From RPQJ01 sp036277615 (GTDB lineage: Bacteria > Pseudomonadota > Gammaproteobacteria > Steroidobacterales > Steroidobacteraceae), in the NCBI GenBank assembly GCA_036277615.1, contig DASUMQ010000376.1, positions 1 through 17,860 on the forward strand: a DNA stretch of 17,860 bases. Direction: 5' to 3'. This document shows, one piece after another, positions 1 through 7,500 of this stretch. Positions within the stretch are counted from its first letter, which is position 1, and the number at the start of each line of letters is the position of its first letter. The notes under the pieces were generated by a model that made no database searches, was not told the origin of the DNA, and saw nothing but the letters and a program-made list of their open reading frames with translations. Both the position numbers and the translations under genes were made by a program.

Positions 1-1408
1 CGTCCGGCTGCCGCGTGAGGGCCGCCTCGAAGGCGCTCCTGGCTCCGTCGTAATCACCCATGCGTTGCAACAGGCTGCCGATACTCACGTGGACCTCGCT
101 GCGGTCCGGTTCCTTTTCGCGTGCCGCGCGCAGGTGCTGCAGCGCCTCGGTGTACTCACCGGCTTCCGCCAGCGCAACGCCGAGGCTGTAACGTGCGTCG
201 GGAAAATCAGGTTGCCGCGCCAGGCATTCGCGCAAGGCTGCCACCGCCCCGGCGTACTCGTGCTGCCTGAACAGTTCCAGGCCGCGGGCCATCCACGCGT
301 GCGGCGATTCCTGGAGTTGCTCAGGCGTCGGCAGTGCGACCTCGGCGAGCGTCTCGTCGGGAAGGACGTACGTGGAATTGATCAGCGGGTGATCGGGCAT
401 GAGCATCTCGGGATAGCGCGTGCCCGGCAGGATCTGCACGGCGAAGATTTCCTCCACGCCCGCTTCGAAACGCAGGAACCCCAGCACTTGTCCGCTTTCG
501 ACGTTGACGACCCAGACGCCGCAGATGCGCTCGGTCAGGTCCTTGACGATCGGTATGCCGCTGAAACTTGCCGACTCCCGGACCTTGGAGAGGCCGATGA
601 ACGCCAGTGGCCCGATGAAGTCGATGCCGCGCGTGAAACCCGGCAACGTCGCAACCGTGCGCAGTGACTTGCTGTCCGGATCGAGCACCGACAAGCTGCC
701 TTTACCCGACTCCAGCACCCAGAGCCGGTCCCGATACCAGCGTGGTGAATGCGGCATGGACAGGCCGCGCAAGATGACTTCGCCGGTTTCGACGTCCAGC
801 AGCACGCCGCCGTCCGCCTTGTTCGCGCGCCACCCGCCCATCGTGTCGGTTTCGCCGAGCGCCGTGACGTAGCGTGGTCTGCCATCGCGCATCGCAAGCC
901 CGTTGAGATGGCAGCGATCTTCCGGCGCGTACGCCGTCACGAACTCCGGCCGCCACCGGGGATGAAAACTGTTGTCGTCATCGAGCGTGCACAGGCAGGA
1001 GAAGCGCGTATTGACCAGCCAGAGCCGGTCGTCGCCCGACCAGCCCATTTCGTGAATGTCGACGTTGCCGGTGAAGTGGATGCCACGCGGCACGTAGCAC
1101 GCATCGTGCTTGCCGGGCGGGTCCAGTTTGGTCGCCACGCCGCGCACGTCCCGGTAGTCCCAGACGGTGTTCGCACCGCCGATGGCGAGACGACCTTCCT
1201 TCTCGCAGACGCCCATCGGCCGGTCGAACGGGCGGAAATGCGTGTTCAGCGTCCCGGCGGTTCCTGCGCCGTCCGCGCTCTCATCGTGACGGACGAGGAT
1301 CACCCGACCAGCCTGATACGTCGTGACGACCAGGCTGCAGTTCAGTTGCCTCAGGATGTCGGGCAGGCTGGTCGTGTGAACGCTCGCGAGCGCATCTCGT
1401 TGCGTCAT
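1..1408 (-). CDS. TIGR03032 family protein with C-terminal TPR repeats (3' end outside window)
   Basis: The reading frame is open from an ATG at 1408 to the left edge, giving about 469 residues with no stop, so the C-terminus is missing. An in-frame TGA lies directly before this ATG, so no earlier start is possible. Residues 1 to about 350 match the TIGR03032 family as I know it: an early LVVTTYQAGRV, then FRPFDRPMGV, DIHEMGW, NTRFSCLCTLD, EDRCHLNGLA, ALGETDTMGGWRANKADGG, MPHSPRW and LWVLESGKGSL. These proteins look like beta-propellers and their biochemical role is not known. From about residue 370 (W372) to the edge there are roughly three tetratricopeptide repeats, with phrases such as ARGLELFRQHEYAGAVAAL and YSLGVALAEAGEYTEAL, suggesting a protein-binding tail. 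I see no signal peptide. The gene lies 86 bp downstream of the beta-helix gene on the same strand and may be co-transcribed with it. The family call is firm; any function is not. Confidence 0.88.
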   Translation of the reverse strand, partial: MTQRDALASVHTTSLPDILRQLNCSLVVTTYQAGRVILVRHDESADGAGTAGTLNTHFRPFDRPMGVCEKEGRLAIGGANTVWDYRDVRGVATKLDPPGKHDACYVPRGIHFTGNVDIHEMGWSGDDRLWLVNTRFSCLCTLDDDNSFHPRWRPEFVTAYAPEDRCHLNGLAMRDGRPRYVTALGETDTMGGWRANKADGGVLLDVETGEVILRGLSMPHSPRWYRDRLWVLESGKGSLSVLDPDSKSLRTVATLPGFTRGIDFIGPLAFIGLSKVRESASFSGIPIVKDLTERICGVWVVNVESGQVLGFLRFEAGVEEIFAVQILPGTRYPEMLMPDHPLINSTYVLPDETLAEVALPTPEQLQESPHAWMARGLELFRQHEYAGAVAALRECLARQPDFPDARYSLGVALAEAGEYTEALQHLRAAREKEPDRSEVHVSIGSLLQRMGDYDGARSAFEAALTRQPD

Positions 1409-1433
1409 TCAGGGGTCACCCGCTGGGTAGGAT

Positions 1434-1459
1434 CGCCCGGCCGCCGCATGAGCCGGGCG
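1434..1459. other. 8-bp stem hairpin between the beta-helix gene and the TIGR03032 gene
   Basis: CGCCCGGC at 1434-1441 pairs with GCCGGGCG at 1452-1459 around a 10-base loop, and GATC flanks the hairpin on both sides. No T-tract follows on the minus strand, so it is not a classical intrinsic terminator. It could reduce read-through between the two minus-strand genes or protect a transcript end. GC-rich DNA makes such stems by chance fairly often. Confidence 0.3.
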
Positions 1460-1494
1460 CGTGATCGCCAGCGTCGAACCAGCGCGTCGGCACG

Positions 1495-3480
1495 TCAAGG
1501 CACGTTCTTGACCGTCTCGCAGGCGGTGGCGGTGTCTCCTGCGCCGGAATGGATTCCGCCATCACACTGATCCTGCCCAGTGCCACCGTTGAGCGCGTCG
1601 TTGCCGCTGTGGCCGAACAACCGGTCGTTGCCACCCTGACCGAGGAGCAGGTCATTCCCCGCGGCACCGAACAGGCTGTCCGCGCCGCCGCCTCCGCAAA
1701 TGACGTCGTTGCTTTCGAGGCCACCGATGGCGTCGTTGCCGTTCAACCCGGCGATCACGTCGGGACCCGGCGTCCCGGTGAGTTCGTCGTCTCCATCCGT
1801 GCCGACCATGGTCGTGACCCGGCCGCCGCAAAGCACGGCCGAGCCCTCGAACGAGCCGACGTCACACGCCGGCCCGCGGGGGCGGGGGTTCTGCCGCTGA
1901 TCGACCGCCGGACAGTTCTCGTCGTCGGGACTGGCATTGAGGGCCGGACTGCCGATCGCCAGCGCATGCGTGCGCGTGGTGCCACCGTTGTCGGCGAGCG
2001 GCAGCAGGATGCCGCCGAGCGGGTCGTTCGGCACGATGTCGGTCGAGCCCGGCGTGAAGCCAGCCACGCCGGCGTCGCCGCCGTGCCCGAACACGTTGAA
2101 GTCGTTGGCCTTGACGACGACGTCAGGGTCGACCCAGATTTCACGCACCGTGCTCGCAGTGTTACCCGACACGATCGAGCGTTGCAGCGTGACGGCACCG
2201 TCGAAAACTGCCAGCCCACCCCCTCTCTGGTAGTAGCCGACAGAGACGTCTGCAGTGAGCTCGTTGCCGGTCACCGTGCTGCTCGCGATCGTCAATGTGC
2301 CGTTGTTGCTGCTGGTGATGCCGCCGCCGTAGCCAGGCGCCACGTTGTTGGAGACCGTGCTGTTGGCGAGGGTCAACTTGCCAAAGTTCCCGATCCCTCC
2401 GGCGCCCTGGTAGTTGTACTGGACGTTGATCTCATTACCGGAAATCGTGCTGCGCCGGATCGTGGCGGTTCCCCCATTTGCGATACCCGCGCCGAACTCC
2501 GCACGGTTACCCGAGACGGTGGTTCCCATCAGGACCAGCGTGCCGTAATTGAAGATGCCGCCACCGCTGCCTTCGTAGGAGATATTGTTGTCCGCAACCA
2601 GGCTGTCGGTCAGCGTCGCCGTGGAGTTCGAGGCGTTGTACAGACCGCCGCCTCTGAACTGCGCCGAGTTTCCCGAGATGACGCTGTTCGACACGATGAG
2701 GGTTCCGCCATCGCGGTTCTGGATGCCGCCATAGGGATAGTTCTCGGGGCCCGTTCGCGTGCCGGTGACGCTGCTGTCGTTCAGGACTGCAACACCTCCC
2801 GAGTTGTGAAGGCCGCCGGTGCGCGCGAGGCTGCTGTTGGTGAGCGTGAGACGCCCCCTGTTGGAGACGCCATAACCGACCGCGTAGAGACCCTCGCTCG
2901 CGGTCACGGTCGTCTCGTTGAGCGTCAGGTTGCCGCCCGCGCTCACGGAAAGAAAGTTCAGCCGCGAATTGGTATTCCTCTTGATCGTGCTGCCGTTACC
3001 CTCGATCACGATCGCTGAGGTGATCGGCAACATTCGCTCTGCGCTGAGTACCTGCTGACTGTTCGCGGGCAGGACAATCGTGTCGAGACCCGATCCCGCC
3101 ACGCAGTCGAGGTGCGGACGAGCGTCGCGGTTCGCGTTGACGATCGCCTCGACCAGCGAGCACTTCCCGTTGGCGCTGATGGACGGTGGTGTGCCCGGCG
3201 CGACCTGCATGATCGCCGCGACGGCGGGGGCCTGCCCCAGCGTCAACAGCAACGCGATCGCGCTGAGGCTGCGTTTCCAGCGGCGCTCGACCGCGCGCCG
3301 CGCACGGCGGGGCAAGGCGCTCAGACGCTGATAGTGCTCGGCGAACCGCAGCAGGACGTCGTGCGTAGCACGCCCCTTCCACGGGGGCCGTTGCGAGGTC
3401 GCGAAGAGGGCACGACACCCTTCTTCAAAAGCAAGCCGCACCTGGGGGCTGACACCGAGGATCGGCGCTGACGGAGGCAT
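1495..3480 (-). CDS. Secreted CSLREA / right-handed beta-helix protein with choice-of-anchor Q segment and RTX-type C-terminus
   Basis: This gene encodes 661 residues. The ATG at 3480 follows a strong Shine-Dalgarno (AAAGGAG, 3487-3493) with 6-base spacing. The first 70 residues are a basic, hydrophilic extension (PRRARRAVERRWKR at about 57-70), followed by a Sec-type hydrophobic core (SLSAIALLLTLGQAPAVA), with likely cleavage near residue 88. A CSLREA-like motif, CSLVEAIVNAN, lies at 107-117. Residues of about 150-480 form repeating N/T/S/G-rich rungs (repeated VSGN, GGGI and GTLTL phrases) typical of a parallel beta-helix. A stretch at about 485-547 (PLADNGGTTRTHALAIGSPA, then CPAVDQR and CDVGSFEG) fits choice-of-anchor Q domains. 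Residues of about 560-645 hold glycine/aspartate nonapeptides such as GGNDRLFGHSGND, expected to bind calcium, and then a cysteine-bearing tail (CDGG, then CETV). I infer an exported surface or released protein, perhaps an adhesin or glycan-binding protein. No catalytic residues were identified. Confidence 0.85.
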   Translation of the reverse strand: MPPSAPILGVSPQVRLAFEEGCRALFATSQRPPWKGRATHDVLLRFAEHYQRLSALPRRARRAVERRWKRSLSAIALLLTLGQAPAVAAIMQVAPGTPPSISANGKCSLVEAIVNANRDARPHLDCVAGSGLDTIVLPANSQQVLSAERMLPITSAIVIEGNGSTIKRNTNSRLNFLSVSAGGNLTLNETTVTASEGLYAVGYGVSNRGRLTLTNSSLARTGGLHNSGGVAVLNDSSVTGTRTGPENYPYGGIQNRDGGTLIVSNSVISGNSAQFRGGGLYNASNSTATLTDSLVADNNISYEGSGGGIFNYGTLVLMGTTVSGNRAEFGAGIANGGTATIRRSTISGNEINVQYNYQGAGGIGNFGKLTLANSTVSNNVAPGYGGGITSSNNGTLTIASSTVTGNELTADVSVGYYQRGGGLAVFDGAVTLQRSIVSGNTASTVREIWVDPDVVVKANDFNVFGHGGDAGVAGFTPGSTDIVPNDPLGGILLPLADNGGTTRTHALAIGSPALNASPDDENCPAVDQRQNPRPRGPACDVGSFEGSAVLCGGRVTTMVGTDGDDELTGTPGPDVIAGLNGNDAIGGLESNDVICGGGGADSLFGAAGNDLLLGQGGNDRLFGHSGNDALNGGTGQDQCDGGIHSGAGDTATACETVKNVP

Positions 3481-3602
3481 CGCGTTCTCCTTTGCGATGC
3501 CCCAACCTCCGCCACGGCCCGGCGGGGCCCTATAGGAGGGTCACGGATCGGAGAGTGGGCGGGGCCTGACCGATCTGCCTAGCCGAGCGAGCAATTGGCG
3601 GG

Positions 3603-4076
3603 TCAGCCGGCGTTGCCGGGCTCGCCGAGCACTTCGATGCGGGCGCGGACGACGCCGCGCTTGAGCATGCCGATCTGCGCGGCGGCCGCGCGCGAGAGGT
3701 CGGCGATGCGCTTGCCCACGTGCGGGCCGCGGTCGTTGACGCGGACCACGACGGAGCGTCCGTTGCGCAGGTTCGTGACCTTCACCTCGGTGCCGAACGG
3801 CAGCGTCGGGTGGGCCATGGTCAGCCCGTTGGAGTCGAAGCGCTCCCCGCTCGCGGTCGGCCGATCGTGAAAAGCCGCCCCGTACCAGGACACGAGGCCT
3901 TCCTGGGCGGTGACGATGCCGCGTTCGACGGCCGCGGCAAGGTCGACCACCGTCGTCGTGGTCATTTCCGCGCGGGCGAGACCACCCGGGGCGGCGAACA
4001 CCAGCACGGCCGTCGCCACGAGCGCCGCCAGGGACGGGCGGCGGTCGGTGTCACGGTCGACGTTGGTAGGGTCCAT
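3603..4076 (-). CDS. RlpA-like double-psi beta-barrel cell-wall protein
   Basis: The 157-residue product has an N-terminal hydrophobic segment at about 16-36 (LAALVATAVLVFAAPGGLARA), probably a signal peptide cleaved before Glu37, so it should act in the periplasm. Residues of about 59-150 are an RlpA-type double-psi beta-barrel: GLVSWYGAAFH, TASGERFDSNGLTMAHPTLP, VRVNDRGPH and the closing ADLSRAAAAQIGM. Acidic and histidine residues of the proposed lytic site are present (E78, D81, H89, with D115 in VNDRGP). RlpA proteins studied elsewhere cleave peptidoglycan strands that lack stem peptides. Two things differ from E. coli RlpA: there is no lipobox cysteine, so it is not a lipoprotein, and there is no C-terminal SPOR domain, so septal targeting through denuded glycans is not expected. 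A short minimal RlpA-like wall protein is the safest call. It is divergent from gltB and 122 bp upstream of the beta-helix gene on the same strand. Confidence 0.88.
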   Translation of the reverse strand: MDPTNVDRDTDRRPSLAALVATAVLVFAAPGGLARAEMTTTTVVDLAAAVERGIVTAQEGLVSWYGAAFHDRPTASGERFDSNGLTMAHPTLPFGTEVKVTNLRNGRSVVVRVNDRGPHVGKRIADLSRAAAAQIGMLKRGVVRARIEVLGEPGNAG

Positions 4077-4303
4077 CGCTGGGGTACCTTCGATGTTGCA
4101 CGCTGGGGTTCGAAGCCATTCCGCCCCTCCGGGAACGATGGGTCAAAACGACTTCGCCGCGCGGTGACGGGGCTCACGGTCTCGGGCGCCCGCGGGCACG
4201 GCCTCTAATGGGGGTTCGGCCCGGCGTCTGGGACGAAGCCGACGGGGCCAGGTTCGCGAAGCATACGCTGGTAGCGCGCACGGGACCACCCCGGAAGACC
4301 GTA

Positions 4304-4325
4304 AACCCTTTGGTATCAATGGGTT
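4304..4325. promoter_or_regulatory. Near-perfect 22-bp inverted repeat upstream of gltB (operator-like)
   Basis: The arms are AACCC (4304-4308) and GGGTT (4321-4325), with inner arms TTG (4310-4312) and CAA (4317-4319). A single T-T mismatch and a 4-base centre, GTAT, complete the dyad. The repeat runs directly into TATAAA at 4325-4330, which resembles a -10 box. The size and symmetry fit a site for a dimeric repressor or activator. It could also fold as a small hairpin. The binding protein is unknown. Confidence 0.45.
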
Positions 4326-4337
4326 ATAAACTGAAGG

Positions 4338-4393
4338 CTTGGTCGCCTTCGGGCGCCGGCGCGCCCGCCGGCATGGACCAAGACCATTTTGTT
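4338..4393 (+). promoter_or_regulatory. Leader hairpin with T-rich trailer ahead of gltB (possible attenuator)
   Basis: CTTGGTC (4338-4344) pairs with GACCAAG (4376-4382). Inside it, GGGCGC (4351-4356) pairs with GCGCCC (4361-4366) around a CGGC loop. A T-rich stretch, ATTTTGTT, follows at about 4386-4393. If transcription starts near the AT-rich box at 4325-4330, this would be a structured leader able to attenuate gltB. If it starts downstream at the 4402 promoter, the structure is untranscribed DNA. The gap between stem and T-run makes it an imperfect terminator. Confidence 0.35.
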
Positions 4394-4401
4394 GCAGTGC
4401 A

Positions 4402-4432
4402 TTGACGCGGCTGGCCTCGCATGTCATATGAC
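4402..4432 (+). promoter_or_regulatory. Candidate sigma-70 promoter for gltBD
   Basis: TTGACG at 4402-4407 matches five of six bases of a -35 box. TATGAC at 4427-4432 matches four of six bases of a -10 box, with 19-base spacing, which is longer than ideal. It lies about 110 bases before the chosen gltB start. It also overlaps the earliest in-frame ATG at 4421, an argument against that ATG being the real start. Confidence 0.35.
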
Positions 4433-4543
4433 AGCCGTATCCACGATCGTCGATTGGGTCAGGGGTGCGGCTGCTCGGGTCTTGCGCACCCGGGCCGACC
4501 GGCCCCTGCGCGCAGCGGCGCCATCCCACAGGCAGGGCCCACC

Positions 4544-7500
4544 ATGAGCCACGAGCAGCACGAGATCCCCACGCCGACGAACACATCGCCGGGCGGGCTC
4601 GCGGACAAGCCGGTGCAGCTGGGCCCGCCGCCGAAACAGGGCCTGTACGACCCGCGCCACGAGCACGACGCCTGCGGCCAGGGGTTCGTGGTCAACATCA
4701 AGGGGCAGAAGTCGCACCGGATCATCGAGCAGGCGATCCAGGTGCTCAAGAACCTGGACCACCGCGGCGCCTGCGGCTCCGAGGTCAACACGGGCGACGG
4801 CGCCGGCATCCTGGTCCAGATGCCGCACGCCTTCAACGAGGAGGTGTGCAGGAAGGCGCGGATCCAGCTGCCGGGCCCGGGCCAGTACGGCAGCGGCATC
4901 ATCTTCCTGCCCCGGAACCCGACCGTCCGCCGGCAGGTCGAGCAGCGTTTCGAGCAGGTGGTGCAGGCCGAGGGCCTGCACGTGCTCGGCTGGCGCACGG
5001 TGCCGACGAACAGCAGCACGCTCGGTGAGACGGCGCGCTCCTGCGAGCCGTTCATGCGGCAGGTGTTCATTGCGCGGCCCGAGGCGATCGGCGACGACCT
5101 CGCGTTCGAGCGCAAGCTCTACGTGATCCGCAAGCGTGCGTACAACGACATCCGCACCTCGACGCTCGCCGGCGCGGAATACTGGTACATCGTCAGCCTG
5201 TCGGCCCGCACGTTCGTCTACAAGGGCATGCTGCTCACCACGCAGCTCGACCAGTACTTCTCGGACCTACACCACCCGCTGCTCGAGTCCGCGCTCGCGC
5301 TCGTGCACTCACGCTTCAGCACCAACACGTTCCCGAGCTGGGACCGCGCGCACCCTTACCGGTACATCGCCCACAACGGCGAGATCAACACCGTCCGCGG
5401 CAACTCGAACTGGATGCACGCGCGCGAGGCCCGCTTCGAGGCAGAGGCCTTCGGCGACGACATCCGCAAGATCCGGCCGATCATCAACCCGAACGGCAGC
5501 GACTCGGGCATGTTCGACAACACGCTCGAGCTGCTCTACCTGTCGGGCCGTTCGCTGCCGCACGCGGTCATGATGATGATCCCGGAGCCGTGGTCGAACC
5601 ACGAGTCGATGGACGACGACAAGCGCGCGTTCTACCAGTACCACTCCAGCCTGATGGAGCCGTGGGACGGACCGGCCTCGATCTCGTTCACCGACGGCAC
5701 GCTGATCGGGGCGGTGCTCGACCGGAACGGGTTGCGACCGGGCCGCTACTACGTCACGAGCGACGACCTCGTGATCCTCGCGTCCGAGGCGGGCGTGCTC
5801 GACGTGCCTCCCGGGAACGTCGTGCGCAAGGGCCGTCTGCAGCCGGGCAGGATGTTCCTGGTCGACACGGCGCAGGGCCGCATCGTCGAGGACGAGGAGA
5901 TCAAGCGCTCGCTCGCGACCGCCCGTCCGTACCGCGAGTGGCTCGACGAGCACCAGATCCACGTCGACGACCTGCCGCAGCCGCCCGAACTGCCGCAGCC
6001 GGACCCGGACTCGCTGCTGCAACGCCAGATCGCGTTCGGGTACACGTTCGAGGACCAGCGGATCCTGCTGACGCCGATGGCACGCGATGGCGTCGAGGCC
6101 GTGGGCTCGATGGGCAACGACACGCCGCTCGCGGTGCTCTCGAGCAAGCCCCGGCTGCTCTACGACTATTTCAAGCAGCTGTTCGCGCAGGTCACGAACC
6201 CGCCGATCGACTGCATCCGCGAGGAGATCGTGACCTCCGCCGAGACGCGCCTGGGCTCGGAGGGCAACCTGCTCAATCCGCAGCCGTCCGACTGCCGTCG
6301 TCTCGAGCTGAAGTGGCCGATCGTCACCAACGAGGAGTTCGCGCGGATCCGGCGCATGGACCTGCCGGGACTGCGCGTCGGCGTGCTGCCGATCCTGTTC
6401 CGCGTGAGTCGCGGCGAGAAGGGCCTCGTCAAGTCGATGGAGGAGCTGCGGCTGATGGCGCGGCGCCTGATCGAGGAGGAAGAGGTCAACGTCATCGTGC
6501 TGAGCGACCGTGGCGTCAACAAGGACGTCGCGCCGATCCCGGCGCTCATGGCCGTCGCGGGCCTGCACCACTACCTGATCCGTGAAGGCCTCCGCACGCG
6601 CGCCAGCCTCGTGCTCGAGACCGGCGAGGCGCGCGAGGTGCACCACTTCTCGCTGCTGATCGGCTACGGGGTCAGCGCAATCAACCCGTACCTGGCCTTC
6701 GAGACCATCGACCAGATGATCAAGGAAGGCCTGCTCACCGGCATCGACCACAAGACGGCGTGCAAGAACTTCGTCAAGGCCGCCTCGAAGGGCGTCATCA
6801 AGGTGGCGTCGAAGATGGGCATCTCGTCGCTGCAGAGCTATCGCGGCGCGCAGGTGTTCGAGGCGATCGGCCTGCGGCAGGACGTGATCGACGAGTATTT
6901 CAGCTGGACGGCTTCGCGCGTCGGCGGCATCGGGACCGACGTGATCGCGCAGGAGGTGCTGCTGCGACACAACGCGGCGTTCCCGGAGCGACGCGGCCTC
7001 GCCGCAGTCACGCTGCCGGTCGGCGGGCAGTACCAGTGGCGCGCCGACGGCGAGCAGCACCTGTTCAACCCCGAGAGCATCCACCGGCTGCAGAAGGCCG
7101 TGCGCACGGGCAGCTACGAGACGTTCAAGGCGTATTCGTCGCTGGTCAACGACCAGGCGGCGAACCTCTGCACGCTGCGCGGCCTGCTCGAGTTCAAGGG
7201 CGCCGAACCGGTCCCGCTCGAGGAGGTCGAGACGGTCGAGAGCCTCATGAAGCGCTTCAAGACCGGCGCGATGAGCTACGGCTCGATCAGCAAGGAAGCG
7301 CACGAGACGCTGGCGATCGCGATGAACCGCATCGGCGGCAAGAGCAACACCGGCGAAGGCGGCGAGGATCCTGAGCGGTATCACTGGACCAACGAGCAGG
7401 GCGACTCGAAGAATTCCGCGATCAAGCAGGTCGCCTCGGGTCGCTTCGGCGTCACCAGCGAGTACCTTGTCAACGCGCAGGAACTGCAGATCAAGATGGC

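Larger units (their letters stand above)
4077..4543. other. Divergent intergenic region between the rlpA-like gene and gltB
   Basis: This is the only stretch above 300 bases without a supported gene. It must carry the promoter of the minus-strand rlpA-like gene and of plus-strand gltB. Its middle (about 4300-4430) is richer in A and T than the surrounding genes. The dyad, hairpin and promoter-like boxes listed separately lie there. The short open frames inside it have no ribosome-binding site and no recognisable protein. No tRNA or known riboswitch was recognised. The octamer GCTGGGGT occurs twice near the rlpA-like start (about 4079 and 4103), with no clear meaning. Confidence 0.6.

Noticed and set aside
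65..1570. Two plus-strand frames (65-667 and 749-1570) near the left edge
   Set aside because: Both lie opposite the TIGR03032 gene, which is open across the whole stretch and matches its family throughout.
1549..3018. A 489-codon plus-strand frame opposite the beta-helix gene
   Set aside because: Valine/arginine-rich antisense reading without motifs. The minus-strand product has signal, CSLREA, beta-helix and RTX parts.
3481..3602. A possible c-di-GMP (GEMM) riboswitch before the beta-helix gene, suggested by GCAAAGG
   Set aside because: Only the short GCAAAGG resembles the motif and it is simply the ribosome-binding site. The other conserved GEMM parts are missing.
4095..4145. A GGTTCGAAGCC stretch resembling a tRNA T-loop
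   Set aside because: No matching T-stem, anticodon arm or acceptor stem could be drawn on either strand.
4208..4405. A 65-codon open frame in the rlpA-gltB intergenic region
   Set aside because: No Shine-Dalgarno before its ATG, no recognisable protein, and it overlaps the dyad and hairpin that look regulatory.
4421..4543. An upstream in-frame ATG for gltB, giving 41 extra residues
   Set aside because: The ATG sits inside a promoter-like box. The extra residues are not typical of GltB, and the ATG at 4544 gives a normal length and a reasonable distance to Cys44.
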